The notes beneath the pieces are model-generated. The model searched no databases and was not told the origin of the DNA. It saw only the letters and a list, made by a program, of their open reading frames with translations. From Leptolyngbya sp. FACHB-8 (lineage in GTDB: Bacteria > Cyanobacteriota > Cyanobacteriia > Elainellales > Elainellaceae), in contig NZ_JACJOO010000071.1 in the NCBI RefSeq assembly GCF_014695575.1, forward strand, positions 62,001 through 126,000: a DNA stretch of 64,000 nt, given 5' to 3'. Shown here piece by piece: positions 40,602-49,644 of this stretch (position 1 is its first letter; the number at the start of each line of letters is the position of its first letter). A program made the translations under genes and the position numbers.

Positions 40602-42428
40602 TTAACGATCAATCTTTAACTCGTACACGTTCCATAGAGAACCGCCCAGAGCTGAGAACTTAACGCCTTCGATGTCATTGCGCACAGCCGATAGTGAGAG
40701 AGGGTTAACCAGATGGATAAAAGGCAAATATTCCTGAGCTAAACGTTGGGTTTCGGCGTAAATTTCCCGGCGCTTTGCTTCATCCAACTGCTGGCTACCC
40801 TGCACGTACAGATCGTTGATTTGTTGTTCCCAATCATCAACCACGCGGTTTTCGAGCGGGTCTCCGCCCGTGGCATCCTGGTTAAAGGCATGGAGGGTAC
40901 CATTGACGGCCCAAACGTTACGCCCGCCATCGGGTTCGACACCGCTTCCGCCGACAAAGCCAAGAATGTGGGCTTCCCAATCCAGTGAATCTGACAGTTT
41001 GGCGACCAGAGTATTAAACGCGATCGGTTGAAAGTCCACTGTAATACCGATCTTGGCTAGATCCTGCTTAATCTGGGCTCCCATTGCTTCGCGGATCTTG
41101 TTACCCGCGTTAGTAATCAGGGTGAAGCGCACTGGGTTACCCTCTGCATCCTGTAATTGCCCTTTCGGGGTGTACTTAAACCCGGCTTCCTGTAAAAGAG
41201 CTTTCGCCTTCTCGGGATCATAGTCGTACACTGGCAACCCCTGTTCGGGGGATAAGTAATAGGGGCTTTGCTTGTAAATGGGCGAGTCTTGAGGTTCGCC
41301 AAGCCCCTGGTAGATGCTGTTGATCATGCTGGGACGATCAATGGCGTGGGCGATCGCCCGCCGAAACTCCAGCGTATTAAACCAGCGCGATTTAATTGGA
41401 TTCACCAGAGGTTTACCGTTGCGGCTGCCCCGATTGAGGTTAAAGGTTAGAAATGTCGTCGTGAGGGCAGGCCCACCGTTATAGACGGTAAAGTTACCCC
41501 GTTTTTCCTCTCGCTTCACCAGAGCAAAGTAATTGGCGGGAACTGATAGGACATCCAAACCCCCAGATCGAAACTGAACCAGGCTGGTATCAAGGGATTC
41601 GACAATTTGCAACACAAACCGTTCAATATAGGGTTGGGAGTTACCTGAACCATCTTTTCGCCAGTAATAGGGGTTGCGTTCCAGGATGGTACGTTCCCCC
41701 GGTTGATAGCGGGCCAAACGAAAAACCCCATTGGAAACGATTTGCTCAGGAGGAGTTTCGGTGCCCCAGATAGAGAGGAATTTGGGATTACCTTTCTCAT
41801 CCGTGGTTTTGACGTACTGTTCCAGAGCGTGCTTGGGCAGGATTGGGATGCCTCCGCCGTAGCGGAGTAGAGGGGCAAAAGGTTCAGGGGCGTAAAACTC
41901 GACCTGGCGATCGCCCACCTTTGTCACCCGGGGAAACACACCCTTGGCACCAATCCGTAGAATATCGCGCTCCCCACTGGGAATTTTTTCGTTGAAATAG
42001 AGATCGTTAAAACTGAAGACGACATCGTCTACGGTCAAGGGCTCTCCATCCGACCAGCGCACATCCGGGCGCAGCGTGAAGACAATGCGCTGCTGATCCT
42101 CAGAAACTTCCCAGGATTCTGCAATCCCCGGCTCCAGCTCTCCGGTAATGCCATTCTGGAAGACCAGCCCCTCATACATCAGACCCAGAGCTGCGTTGGC
42201 TTCTTGGCTCATAACGCTGTTGAAGGTTTTGGGATCGCTCAGGTCGCTGCTAACCAGACGCGGAATGTGGGCAGATTCCTTCTGAAGTAGGGCAGAGCTG
42301 CACCCTTGTAAGGCAACCACCAGCACCACCAAAAGCAGGGCTAGAAGGGAAGATAGGCGGCCTCGCCATCTCCACAACCAGCCCTGCTCCATCTCGTTCA
42401 TCTCGTTACCCATAACGGCCTTGACCAT
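40602..42428 (-). CDS. ABC transporter substrate-binding lipoprotein, family 5 (peptide/nickel type)
   Basis: A 608-residue periplasmic binding protein. A basic leader and long hydrophobic segment end in the lipobox LQGC (Cys near residue 43), so it is a lipoprotein. Family-5 motifs include EPGIAESWEVSEDQQRIVFTLRPDVRWSDGEPLTVDDVVFS and FRRAIAHAIDRPSMINSIYQ. Usual ligands are oligopeptides or Ni chelates. The first ATG (42428) is listed; starts at 42413 or 42401 would give a more normal leader. No permease or ATPase gene is adjacent. Confidence 0.92.
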   Translation of the reverse strand: MVKAVMGNEMNEMEQGWLWRWRGRLSSLLALLLVVLVVALQGCSSALLQKESAHIPRLVSSDLSDPKTFNSVMSQEANAALGLMYEGLVFQNGITGELEPGIAESWEVSEDQQRIVFTLRPDVRWSDGEPLTVDDVVFSFNDLYFNEKIPSGERDILRIGAKGVFPRVTKVGDRQVEFYAPEPFAPLLRYGGGIPILPKHALEQYVKTTDEKGNPKFLSIWGTETPPEQIVSNGVFRLARYQPGERTILERNPYYWRKDGSGNSQPYIERFVLQIVESLDTSLVQFRSGGLDVLSVPANYFALVKREEKRGNFTVYNGGPALTTTFLTFNLNRGSRNGKPLVNPIKSRWFNTLEFRRAIAHAIDRPSMINSIYQGLGEPQDSPIYKQSPYYLSPEQGLPVYDYDPEKAKALLQEAGFKYTPKGQLQDAEGNPVRFTLITNAGNKIREAMGAQIKQDLAKIGITVDFQPIAFNTLVAKLSDSLDWEAHILGFVGGSGVEPDGGRNVWAVNGTLHAFNQDATGGDPLENRVVDDWEQQINDLYVQGSQQLDEAKRREIYAETQRLAQEYLPFIHLVNPLSLSAVRNDIEGVKFSALGGSLWNVYELKIDR

Positions 42429-42493
42429 CCCAAATCGAATCTGCCTTCACTGTAATCCACCTGGCGGTCTTCTAACCGGGTTTTAAAGCTGGC

Positions 42494-42542
42494 TGAAAGG
42501 GATGTTTTTCGTGTACTTCCTGCACGAAAAACATCCCTTTCA
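42494..42542. repeat. 49-bp hairpin
   Basis: Perfect arms TGAAAGGGATGTTTTTCGTG / CACGAAAAACATCCCTTTCA; related to the TTTTTCGTG group. Confidence 0.87.
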
Positions 42543-42617
42543 AGCAGATCCTAGCTGTGTTGTTGGGTTATGGTGCACGGAACCGTCCATGACTCCTCTC
42601 CCCTCTCCAACGAAAGT

Positions 42618-42665
42618 CCAGAAGGATAATTTTCTGTCATGTTGCACAGAAAATTATCCTTCTGG
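42618..42665. repeat. 48-bp hairpin
   Basis: Perfect arms CCAGAAGGATAATTTTCTGT / ACAGAAAATTATCCTTCTGG. Its last base adjoins the 9-bp direct repeat of the next element. Confidence 0.87.
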
Positions 42666-42815
42666 GCATCAAGCCAGCAATTCTCAGTATGGGCATCAAA
42701 GCCAAGAGTTCACGCCCTACGGGCGTGAACTCTTGGCTTTGATGCCCGAGAACCGCGCGCCAAAGGCGCGCGGTTCTCGGGCCTGATTTCAAAATGAGAA
42801 TTGCTGGCATCAAGC
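42666..42815 (-). mobile_element. 132-bp MITE-like element, copy 1, with 9-bp target duplication
   Basis: Element 42675-42806 has terminal inverted repeats CAGCAATTCTCA (right end read on minus) and GAGAATTGCTG, and is flanked on both sides by the direct repeat GCATCAAGC (42666-42674 and 42807-42815). Inside are two adjacent perfect hairpins: one with GGGCATCAAAGCCAAGAGTT and core CACGCCC-TAC-GGGCGTG, one with CCCGAGAACCGCGCGCC around AAA. The other full copy at 62128-62259 has the same 132-bp length, inverted orientation, and its own different 9-bp duplication. No coding capacity. Confidence 0.93.
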
Positions 42816-42845
42816 CTAGAAACGACTTGCATGGAACAATTGGTT

Positions 42846-42906
42846 TTCGAGCTTTAGAGGCGAGAGAGTGCCCGATGGGCACGAACTCTCGCCTCTAAAG
42901 CTCGAA
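42846..42906. repeat. 61-bp hairpin
   Basis: Arms TTCGAGCTTTAGAGGCGAGA and complement around GTGCCC-GAT-GGGCAC. Confidence 0.86.
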
Positions 42907-43036
42907 ATGGGAAGTGCTGAAAAACACCGAACTAGAAGACAAAATTTATAACAATGCTTTGAAAAGATATCCCCGTTTTTGCCGTTCAGACCTATATTTG
43001 TAGGCATCAAAGCAGACTTACCTTCAACATCTCAGA

Positions 43037-43609
43037 ATGAAACCATCTTCGGGTTCCAACTCCCTGCCTACCAATCCTATTGGTGGCCCTAATCAGAATG
43101 CCTCGGGTGCTGCAACGGTTCCTCTCAAGGTCTATCGAGAGTTGGCGGCGGAGTTACAAGCCACCAAAGCGATGCTGGATTCCCTCCATGGTCAAAACCA
43201 GCAGCTAACACAGCAAAATCAACAGATGCGGCAAGACATGGAGCGGCTGGTACAGACAGCGCTGACGTTGCAGCAATACATGCCAGGCGGAACGGTTCCA
43301 GCGGGTAATGTTCTGCAAAGCTTTCCCTCTGATGCAGCCCGGACTCAGGCTGAAGCTCTGGCAGCCCAAATTCGACCCCATCGAGCAGCAACATCACCCG
43401 CATCCTCCTCGTCCTATCTGCCTGATTCGGACGACAGCACCAATCCTTTGCTGACAAGTCAGCCTATTCCCGCATTCACTCCCAGCCAGGGTTCCAGTTC
43501 CCGTGACATCAACGGGCTCTGGCTCTGGCTCATTGTTATTGGCATTATTGCGACAGCTTTCGGCGCAGGGTTCTTGCTAGTAAAACCTCTACTCCCTAGC
43601 AGCCGTTAA
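43037..43609 (+). CDS. Tail-anchored coiled-coil protein of unknown function
   Basis: A 190-residue protein with a Ser/Asn-rich start, a Gln-rich coiled coil (about residues 33-80, with LTQQNQQMRQDMERLVQ), a Ser/Pro linker and one C-terminal membrane helix (about 162-184, WLWLIVIGIIATAFGAGFLL). This layout suggests anchoring in the membrane by the C-terminus with the coiled coil in the cytoplasm. No family recognised. Confidence 0.72.
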   Translation: MKPSSGSNSLPTNPIGGPNQNASGAATVPLKVYRELAAELQATKAMLDSLHGQNQQLTQQNQQMRQDMERLVQTALTLQQYMPGGTVPAGNVLQSFPSDAARTQAEALAAQIRPHRAATSPASSSSYLPDSDDSTNPLLTSQPIPAFTPSQGSSSRDINGLWLWLIVIGIIATAFGAGFLLVKPLLPSSR

Positions 43610-43713
43610 GAAGTTGCAGAATTGGTTTGTTCTGGGATTTTTTGAAAAGGTTGCTTTCCGTATCCAGCGGCCAGAAAATTACAACCTTTTCATGCTTTAG
43701 TGTCTGTTTTAAA

Positions 43714-43750
43714 GTCATTTTTTCGTGCGCTTCGCGCACGAAAAAATGAC
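43714..43750. repeat. 37-bp hairpin, TTTTTCGTGCGC group
   Basis: Perfect arms GTCATTTTTTCGTGCGC / GCGCACGAAAAAATGAC, loop TTC. Confidence 0.88.
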
Positions 43751-43761
43751 CCTTTCAGCAA

Positions 43762-43811
43762 TTAGGACAGGAGCGAGTGAGAGCACTAGATCCCAAGCGC
43801 TCCTGTCCTAA
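43762..43811. repeat. Inverted repeat TTAGGACAGGAGCG
   Basis: Arms TTAGGACAGGAGCG / CGCTCCTGTCCTAA with a 22-base centre; end sequence resembles the inverted repeat at 10140-10202. It lies just before the GST gene. Confidence 0.72.
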
Positions 43812-43834
43812 CGAACGCGACGAAGGATAAGGAT

Positions 43835-44491
43835 ATGGTGAAACCGCTGTTGGTCATTGGCAACAAGAATTACTCGTCCTGGTCGCTACGAGCCTGGTTG
43901 GTCGCCCGAAAAGCAGGTTTGGATTTTGAGGAGAAGCGCATTCCTCTGGACACTCCCGAGTTTGAAGCTAATATCGAAACCTACTCGCCCAGCCGTCGAG
44001 TCCCGGTTTTGCGAGATGGAGATCTATTGATTTGGGATTCTCTAGCGATCGCCGAGTACCTCAATGAAACCCACGCCAACCATACCCTCTGGCCCGAAAA
44101 CCCACAGACCCGAGCGATCGCCCGCTCTATCACCGCTGAGATGCATTCCGGCTTCGCGACCCTGCGGCAATCGCTACCGATGAATATTCGGGCACGCGAT
44201 CGCCATGTTTCCAGCACTCCCGCTCTGGAACAGGATATTACCCGCGTCACCACCCTCTGGCGCGAATGTCGGGAGCAATACGGCAGCACAGGCCCCTGGC
44301 TCTTTGGCGCTTTTTCCATTGCCGATGCCTTTTATGCTCCCGTCGTCTTTCGCTTCGTCACCTATGGCGTTTCCCTGGGTACGGTCGAGCAGACCTATGC
44401 AGAGACTGTACAGGGCGATCGCGACATCGAAGCCTGGGTGCAGGCTGCTAACGCTGAAGTCGAAACGATTCCTGGTGAAGAGGTGGGTTAA
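43835..44491 (+). CDS. Glutathione S-transferase family protein
   Basis: A 218-residue protein with an N-terminal thioredoxin-like domain (MVKPLLVIGNKNYSSWSLRA, Ser in the position of the catalytic residue; glutathione contact region SRRVPVLRDGDLLIWDSLAI) and an all-helical C-terminal domain with PWLFGAFSIADAFYAPVVFR. Likely conjugates or isomerises small electrophiles; the substrate is unknown. Confidence 0.9.
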   Translation: MVKPLLVIGNKNYSSWSLRAWLVARKAGLDFEEKRIPLDTPEFEANIETYSPSRRVPVLRDGDLLIWDSLAIAEYLNETHANHTLWPENPQTRAIARSITAEMHSGFATLRQSLPMNIRARDRHVSSTPALEQDITRVTTLWRECREQYGSTGPWLFGAFSIADAFYAPVVFRFVTYGVSLGTVEQTYAETVQGDRDIEAWVQAANAEVETIPGEEVG

Positions 44492-44619
44492 TCCCAAACC
44501 GCCTGCCCAATCGTTGCAGGATGTCGCATCCATAGGATAATGGCTGACTAGTGATTGAGCGATGGTTTTGAGCCATGGCAGATTTCACATTGTTAGTCAG
44601 CAGGCGATCGCCACTATCC

Positions 44620-46266
44620 ATGAATCCTATGTCCTCTCCTGAATACGATGCCATTGTGGTGGGTGCCGGGGCGACCGGAGGGGTAGCCGCCAAGGAATTG
44701 AGCGAACGCGGTTTAACGGTTCTCGTATTAGACGCGGGGCCACAGCGCACTCCTGATGTGGCGGTGCCCAATATTGTCCGAGATAGCGTACTGCGGGCTC
44801 AAAACCTGGCAACTCGGCAGCAGTCTTACCAGGCATTGCATCCAGGCTACTGGAAAGCAAATCCAACCCTGTTTGTTAACGAAAAAGAGAACCCTTATAC
44901 AACACCGGGCGATCGCCCCTTCTCCTGGATTCGGGGGCGACAGGTGGGAGGTCGCAGCCTGACCTGGGGCGGCATCACGCTTCGTCTGTCGGATTATGAA
45001 TTCAAATCTGCCAGCCAGGATGGATTTGGCGAGGACTGGCCGCTGTCCCATGATGAACTGGCTCCTTACTACGAGCGTCTGGAGCGTTTTTTTGAAGTGA
45101 AAGGGGCACGGGATAGTCTGCCGCAGTTGCCGGATGGCCCTTATGCGGCTCCTGCTTCACTGACGCCAGCAGAACTTTATTTTAAGGATGTCGTGGAGCA
45201 GGGGGGCGATCGCGCCCTCATCGTGTCTCGCGGTTTTGGCCTCCATCGCCCCACCCCAGAAAATATTTGGCCCCGCTCCTCTAGCCTGGGCTCGTCTTTG
45301 AAAGCCGCGTTGCAAACAGGAAAGGTAACGATACAACCCGATGCCGTGGTCAGCCACGTTGTGTTTGATCCGAATACGCGGCAAGCGCGAGGAGTGGGAT
45401 ACATCCATCGCACCCTTCACACGGCCCATGAGGTGCAGGCTCGTCTTGTTGTGCTGTGTGCTTCCACGTTGGAATCGGTGCGGATTCTATTGCACTCGAC
45501 CGAGCAGTATCAAACAGGGGGTTTAGCCAACGAATCCGGCCTGCTGGGGCGCTATGTGACCGACCACATTTCCACCATGCGCTTCTTCACCCTGCCCGAG
45601 TTTCAGCAACCTGCCCATGCGTTCGATTTATCAGGTTGTGACAGCTTCTTTGTACCGCGCTTCAGCAATCTCGGCTCTCAGCAGGAATCGTTTTTGCGAG
45701 GCTATGGATTGTGGGGCGGGATTCAGCGAGTGGCCATTCCTGGCCTTGTGAGTCGAGTGGGGAATCAGGCGATCGGCTTCCTGGTGGGACATGGGGAGGT
45801 GTTGCCGCAGTACGACAACCGGGTGCGCCTGGATGGTCGCATGGTGGATGCCTGGGGGATTCCGGTGCCTCACATCGATGTGTCGTGGACCGATAACGAA
45901 CACCGGATGCGGGTTCACATGCTGGAACAGATTGAGACGCTGGTGGACAAGGCGGGCGGGCAGTGCTTAGAATTGCCGGAGTTGTTCCGGGCCCCCCTGA
46001 TGGGTGCGCCCTTACGCTGGATTGAGGATAAGTCGATGACGGGTACCCCTCCCGGCTTTTATGTGCATGAGTTGGGTGGGGCGCGAATGGGAACGTCTCC
46101 TCAAAACTCGGTGCTAAATCCCTATAACCAGTGCTGGGAGTCCTCCAATTTGTTGGTAGTAGATGGGGCCTGCTGGCCTTCAGCAGGTTGGCAGAATCCA
46201 ACGCTGACAGAGATGGCGATTACGGCGCGTGCCTGTGAGTATGCCGTGCGCAATAGCAAGGCGTAA
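44620..46266 (+). CDS. GMC family FAD-dependent oxidoreductase
   Basis: A flavoprotein of about 548 residues. The dinucleotide motif YDAIVVGAGATGGVAAKEL is at the N-terminus and the second signature GRSLTWGGITLRLSDYEF near residue 120; the C-terminal active-site region reads ELGGARMGTSPQNSVLN and VVDGACWPSAGWQNPTLTEM with the conserved catalytic Asn position. Family members oxidise sugars, cholesterol or alcohols. ATG 44620 (MNPMSSPEYDA) is used; 44575 would add 15 weak residues. Substrate unknown. It directly follows the GST gene, about 130 bases away. Confidence 0.9.
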   Translation: MNPMSSPEYDAIVVGAGATGGVAAKELSERGLTVLVLDAGPQRTPDVAVPNIVRDSVLRAQNLATRQQSYQALHPGYWKANPTLFVNEKENPYTTPGDRPFSWIRGRQVGGRSLTWGGITLRLSDYEFKSASQDGFGEDWPLSHDELAPYYERLERFFEVKGARDSLPQLPDGPYAAPASLTPAELYFKDVVEQGGDRALIVSRGFGLHRPTPENIWPRSSSLGSSLKAALQTGKVTIQPDAVVSHVVFDPNTRQARGVGYIHRTLHTAHEVQARLVVLCASTLESVRILLHSTEQYQTGGLANESGLLGRYVTDHISTMRFFTLPEFQQPAHAFDLSGCDSFFVPRFSNLGSQQESFLRGYGLWGGIQRVAIPGLVSRVGNQAIGFLVGHGEVLPQYDNRVRLDGRMVDAWGIPVPHIDVSWTDNEHRMRVHMLEQIETLVDKAGGQCLELPELFRAPLMGAPLRWIEDKSMTGTPPGFYVHELGGARMGTSPQNSVLNPYNQCWESSNLLVVDGACWPSAGWQNPTLTEMAITARACEYAVRNSKA

Positions 46267-46317
46267 TTGGAGGGAAAGGGTTTTGTAGATGACAGACACC
46301 GGGTGTTTTGAGTTCAG

Positions 46318-46363
46318 CATTGATGTTGTGTGGTGTGCGACGCACACCACACAACATCAATGC
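46318..46363. repeat. 46-bp hairpin joined to the next element
   Basis: Perfect arms GCATTGATGTTGTGTGGTGT... and complement with a single central A; followed at once by the TACAGCGC-family copy. Confidence 0.87.
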
Positions 46364-46455
46364 GTTTTTCCAAGCGCTTAAAATCTGGTTTTTTGTGAGA
46401 GCCGTGCGGTGCGCGGCTCTCACAAAAAACCAGATTTTAAGCGTAAAGCGCTGTA
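46364..46455 (+). repeat. TACAGCGC hairpin element, copy 2 (degenerate left end)
   Basis: Long stem 46375-46443 (CGCTTAAAATCTGGTTTTTT...), core GTGAGAGCC / GGCTCTCAC, right terminus AAAGCGCTGTA. The left terminus has lost its match to TACAGCGC. Followed by ACTGCGTAAGTC, which resembles the end of the 91-bp element at 60896. Confidence 0.8.
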
Positions 46456-46474
46456 ACTGCGTAAGTCTTGTTTT

Positions 46475-47410
46475 TTAGGAAGGTGAAAGGGTTTGTATTG
46501 GCGATGCTTGCCAGGTAGGCAGGGCTACCCGTAACTGGTCGAGAAATGCAAACGTTCCTTGGGATAGCAGGGCACCTTCGGCCGTGACGATCGCGATCGC
46601 CCGCGACAACGGCTCTGGCAAACTCCTCACTTGAATATCAGATGGTATAGGTTCAGCCGCCAGGCGAGCCATAACCGAAGCGCCTAAACCTTGATGCACC
46701 ATGCTGATCACTGTAGAGTCTTGCTGCACTTCGTAGGCAATCGTCGGTTTCTGCCCGAAGCGAGAAATGTGCTCTAGAATCGTGCGCGCATGGCGGTGGG
46801 GAGGAGCCACCGGGGTCATAATCAGAGACATTTGGCCCAAGCGTTGCCAGGTCAGTTCTTCGTCGCCTCTAAGGGTGCCCGGAGGGAGGAGCACGACGAA
46901 TTCATCCTGAAAAACCGTTTGAGTTTCCAGACCATCCTCAATGGGCAATAGCGTAAAGCCGATGTCGGCCTGGCCCTCTCGTACTGCCTCGGTGACGGTG
47001 GTGTAGTAGGGATACTCGGTAATGGAAATGCTGACCTCAGGGAAGCGATCGCGAAACTGCGCGATAACCTTCGGCAGCAAATGAGTCGCCACACTGCGAG
47101 GGGTCGCGATGCGCACTTCACCTCCCTGTAAGCCACGATTGCGGTTGGCCTTATGATGAATCGTCTCCACCAACCTCATCATCTGCTGAGCTTCCGGCAA
47201 AATCTCCTGACCGCAGGGAGTCAGCGCTGCACCGTGACGCCCCCGGTTCAACAGAACGACCCCCAGTTCTTCTTCGAGGGCGGCGATCGCATAACTCACG
47301 GTCGATTGCGACAAGCCCAGATCCAGAGCGGCTTCACTAAAGTTACCGTGTTGGGCCACGGTGATGAAGGCACGGAGTTGGGAGATTTTGATGCGAGTTT
47401 CGGCACTCAT
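46475..47410 (-). CDS. LysR family transcriptional regulator
   Basis: A 311-residue LTTR: N-terminal winged helix with QLRAFITVAQHGNFSEAALD and LGLSQSTVSYAIAALEEELG, then a periplasmic-binding-protein-like effector domain (about 90-300) with EVRIATPRSVATHLLPKVI. Divergent from the NhaC gene with a 189-base spacer that contains inverted ATCGA repeats, so it may regulate nhaC-ureAB as is common for LTTRs. The effector is unknown. Confidence 0.92.
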   Translation of the reverse strand: MSAETRIKISQLRAFITVAQHGNFSEAALDLGLSQSTVSYAIAALEEELGVVLLNRGRHGAALTPCGQEILPEAQQMMRLVETIHHKANRNRGLQGGEVRIATPRSVATHLLPKVIAQFRDRFPEVSISITEYPYYTTVTEAVREGQADIGFTLLPIEDGLETQTVFQDEFVVLLPPGTLRGDEELTWQRLGQMSLIMTPVAPPHRHARTILEHISRFGQKPTIAYEVQQDSTVISMVHQGLGASVMARLAAEPIPSDIQVRSLPEPLSRAIAIVTAEGALLSQGTFAFLDQLRVALPTWQASPIQTLSPS

Positions 47411-47501
47411 AGGCAGGAGACAGAGAAAAGGGGCAGATGAGTGGATGGGCAGGAGTGGATGAGGTTCCTATACCCTACACCTCGTCCCCCAGTTTGTGGC
47501 T

Positions 47502-47516
47502 ATCGAGGAATTCGAT
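47502..47516. promoter_or_regulatory. Candidate LysR-binding site
   Basis: ATCGAGGAATTCGAT, an interrupted palindrome of T-N11-A type between the divergent lysR and nhaC genes; a weaker relative, ATCGATTATTTTGAT, follows at 47528-47542. Confidence 0.5.
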
Positions 47517-47599
47517 GGGACGTATCTATCGATTATTTTGATTCAACGGAGCAGGCAGTCTAGGCTGACATTTATATCCTGAATCCCTGGAAGGCTGCG

Positions 47600-48931
47600 A
47601 TGGATCTGCTGCTTGCCCTGATTCTCTCCTTTCTTTTGCTGCTGTTTAGTTCCCTTAAGGGAGTTTTTATTGCCTATCCGTTGGGGGTGGCTCTGGCAAT
47701 TTTTGTCGGGCTTTGTTGGCATCGGGGTTTTGCCCTAAAGACACTGTTTCGATTTGGCGTGGAGGGGATTCAGCGGGCCTTTCCGGTGCTGAGTGTGTTG
47801 TTGTTGATTGGTCTGGTGATCGCCAGTTGGATGGCAGCAGGAACGGTGCCAGCGTTGGTTTACTACGGCTTGCAATGGATTCATCCCCACACCTTTCTGC
47901 TGATGGCTTTTTGGCTCACCAGTGGGGTGTCCTTGTTGATCGGCACCTCCTTCGGGACAGTCGGCACCATCGGCCTGGCATTGATGACGATGGCCCAGGG
48001 CAGTGATTTAAACCCGCATCTGTTGGCAGGGGCAGTAATTGCGGGAGCCTATGTAGGCGATCGCTGCTCTCCCATGTCCTCCAGTGCCCTGCTCATCGCC
48101 ACCATTACCCGCACGAATCTTTACGGCAACCTGAAGCGCATGTGGCGCACCTCTGGAGTATCTCTGCTGGTATCGTCACTGATCTACCTGGCACTATCCC
48201 TACAACACCCCATTCATCTAACCACCCCGTCCCTCCCCCAGGATCTAGACCGAGTATTTCATATTCAGCCGTTGTTGCTATTGCCTGCGCTGCTGATTTT
48301 GGGCTTGTCAGTGGCCCAGGTGGAGGTGAAGCGATCGATGTTGCTGAGTACGGGAGTGGCGATCGCGATCGCCCTTTTCTACCAACATCACTCCCCTCTA
48401 CAACTATTACAGTTCCTCTGCCTGGGCTTTCATCTGGAAACAGGCACCTCGCTGGATGCTTTACTGCTGGGAGGCGGGATGCTATCCATGGCAAAAGTTT
48501 CCCTGGTGGTGATGATTTCCACCGCTTTTGTGGGCTTGTTTGCCGGAACCCGAATGCTGGAGTCGATTCAGGAACCTTTGATGCGGCGTACGGGAACTCG
48601 TAACCGCTTCCTGACGACTGGCTTGGTGGGCGTTGGGACAGCAGCATTTGGCTGCACCCAGACCATTGCGATCCTGCTTACTGAACAACTCATGCGCTCG
48701 AAATATAAAGAAAGCCCAACAGGGAATGCAGCTCTAGCCCTTGACCTGGAAAATACAGTAGTTGTAATCTCGCCGTTAATTCCCTGGAATATTGCGGGGC
48801 TGGTGCCCGCCACTGTGTTGAGTACAGATGCTGGCTTCATTCCCTACGCGTGCTACCTCTATTTACTTCCGCTGGCCAACTGGCTCTATAGTCAGTTAGC
48901 GACTCCGTCGAAACCACAACTATGCAACTGA
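47600..48931 (+). CDS. Na+/H+ antiporter of the NhaC family
   Basis: A 443-residue membrane protein with about 11 helices. Diagnostic parts are [19 protein letters not shown] and [20 protein letters not shown] (about residues 150-170), plus [19 protein letters not shown]. NhaC proteins exchange sodium for protons; the family also contains amino-acid and lactate antiporters. Its stop overlaps the ureA start by 10 bases, so it is co-translated with the urease genes. Confidence 0.9.
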   Translation: MDLLLALILSFLLLLFSSLKGVFIAYPLGVALAIFVGLCWHRGFALKTLFRFGVEGIQRAFPVLSVLLLIGLVIASWMAAGTVPALVYYGLQWIHPHTFLLMAFWLTSGVSLLIGTSFGTVGTIGLALMTMAQGSDLNPHLLAGAVIAGAYVGDRCSPMSSSALLIATITRTNLYGNLKRMWRTSGVSLLVSSLIYLALSLQHPIHLTTPSLPQDLDRVFHIQPLLLLPALLILGLSVAQVEVKRSMLLSTGVAIAIALFYQHHSPLQLLQFLCLGFHLETGTSLDALLLGGGMLSMAKVSLVVMISTAFVGLFAGTRMLESIQEPLMRRTGTRNRFLTTGLVGVGTAAFGCTQTIAILLTEQLMRSKYKESPTGNAALALDLENTVVVISPLIPWNIAGLVPATVLSTDAGFIPYACYLYLLPLANWLYSQLATPSKPQLCN

Positions 48932-49224
48932 CTCCCCAGGAAAAAGACAAACTTCTAATTTTTACTGCTGCGCTCCTAGCTGAACGCCGCAAAGAAAAAG
49001 GACTGAAACTCAACTACCCTGAATCCGTCGCTTACATTTCCGCTGCCATTTTGGAAGGGGCACGAGAGGGACGCACTGTATCTGAACTGATGACCCATGG
49101 CACGACTCTCTTGACCCGAGACGACGTCATGGAAGGCATTCCCGAGATGATCCACGAAGTCCAGGTCGAGGCCACCTTCCCCGATGGAACGAAACTGGTC
49201 ACTGTACACGACCCCATCCGTTAA
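48922..49224 (+). CDS. ureA: Urease subunit gamma
   Basis: The 100-residue structural subunit of urease, which hydrolyses urea to ammonia and CO2. [20 protein letters not shown] and [20 protein letters not shown] are clear family markers. Complete length. It overlaps the antiporter gene by 10 bases and is followed 45 bases later by ureB. Confidence 0.97.
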   Translation: MQLTPQEKDKLLIFTAALLAERRKEKGLKLNYPESVAYISAAILEGAREGRTVSELMTHGTTLLTRDDVMEGIPEMIHEVQVEATFPDGTKLVTVHDPIR

Positions 49225-49269
49225 TGAATTTTCCCGCCACATTAATGATGTGATGTAAGGAGTAAGGCG

Positions 49270-49644
49270 ATGATTCCAGGCGAATTGTTTGTGGAGCCCG
49301 GCGAGATTGAACTGAACGCAGGGCGAGAAACCGTCACGTTGACCGTTGCAAACACGGGCGATCGCCCCATCCAGGTCGGTTCCCACTTCCACTTCTTCGA
49401 AGTCAACAAAGCCCTCTCCTTCGATCGCGACCAGGCTCGCGGCATGCGCCTCGACATCCCCGCCGGAACCGCCGTCCGCTTCGAACCCGGCGACGAAAAA
49501 GAAGTCACCCTCGTCACCCTCGTCGGCACCCGCGAAGTTTACGGCCTCAACGGCCTGATAAACGGCTTCCTCGACGGCAAACCCAAAGCTGAAGAGAAAA
49601 CTGAAAAAAGCGACAAAAAGAAAGATAAGAAGAAGAAAAAGTAG
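49270..49644 (+). CDS. ureB: Urease subunit beta, with Lys-rich tail
   Basis: Structural subunit with the standard core [20 protein letters not shown] and [31 protein letters not shown]. The core ends about residue 105; a tail of about 18 residues made almost only of Lys, Glu and Asp follows, longer than usual. Preceded by AAGGAG. The alpha subunit gene ureC, which carries the nickel site and normally comes next, is absent: a 107-bp repeat and then a peptide-transport gene follow. Confidence 0.95.
   Translation: MIPGELFVEPGEIELNAGRETVTLTVANTGDRPIQVGSHFHFFEVNKALSFDRDQARGMRLDIPAGTAVRFEPGDEKEVTLVTLVGTREVYGLNGLINGFLDGKPKAEEKTEKSDKKKDKKKKK

Larger units (their letters stand above)
42429..43036. 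other. Spacer packed with hairpin elements
   Basis: About 600 bases with four elements: hairpins 42494-42542, 42618-42665 and 42846-42906 and the full 132-bp element 42675-42806. No supported gene. Confidence 0.6.

Noticed and set aside
42502-42786. 94-codon open frame over the 132-bp element
   Set aside because: Frame is open only because GC-rich palindromes lack stops; no transposase-like motif.
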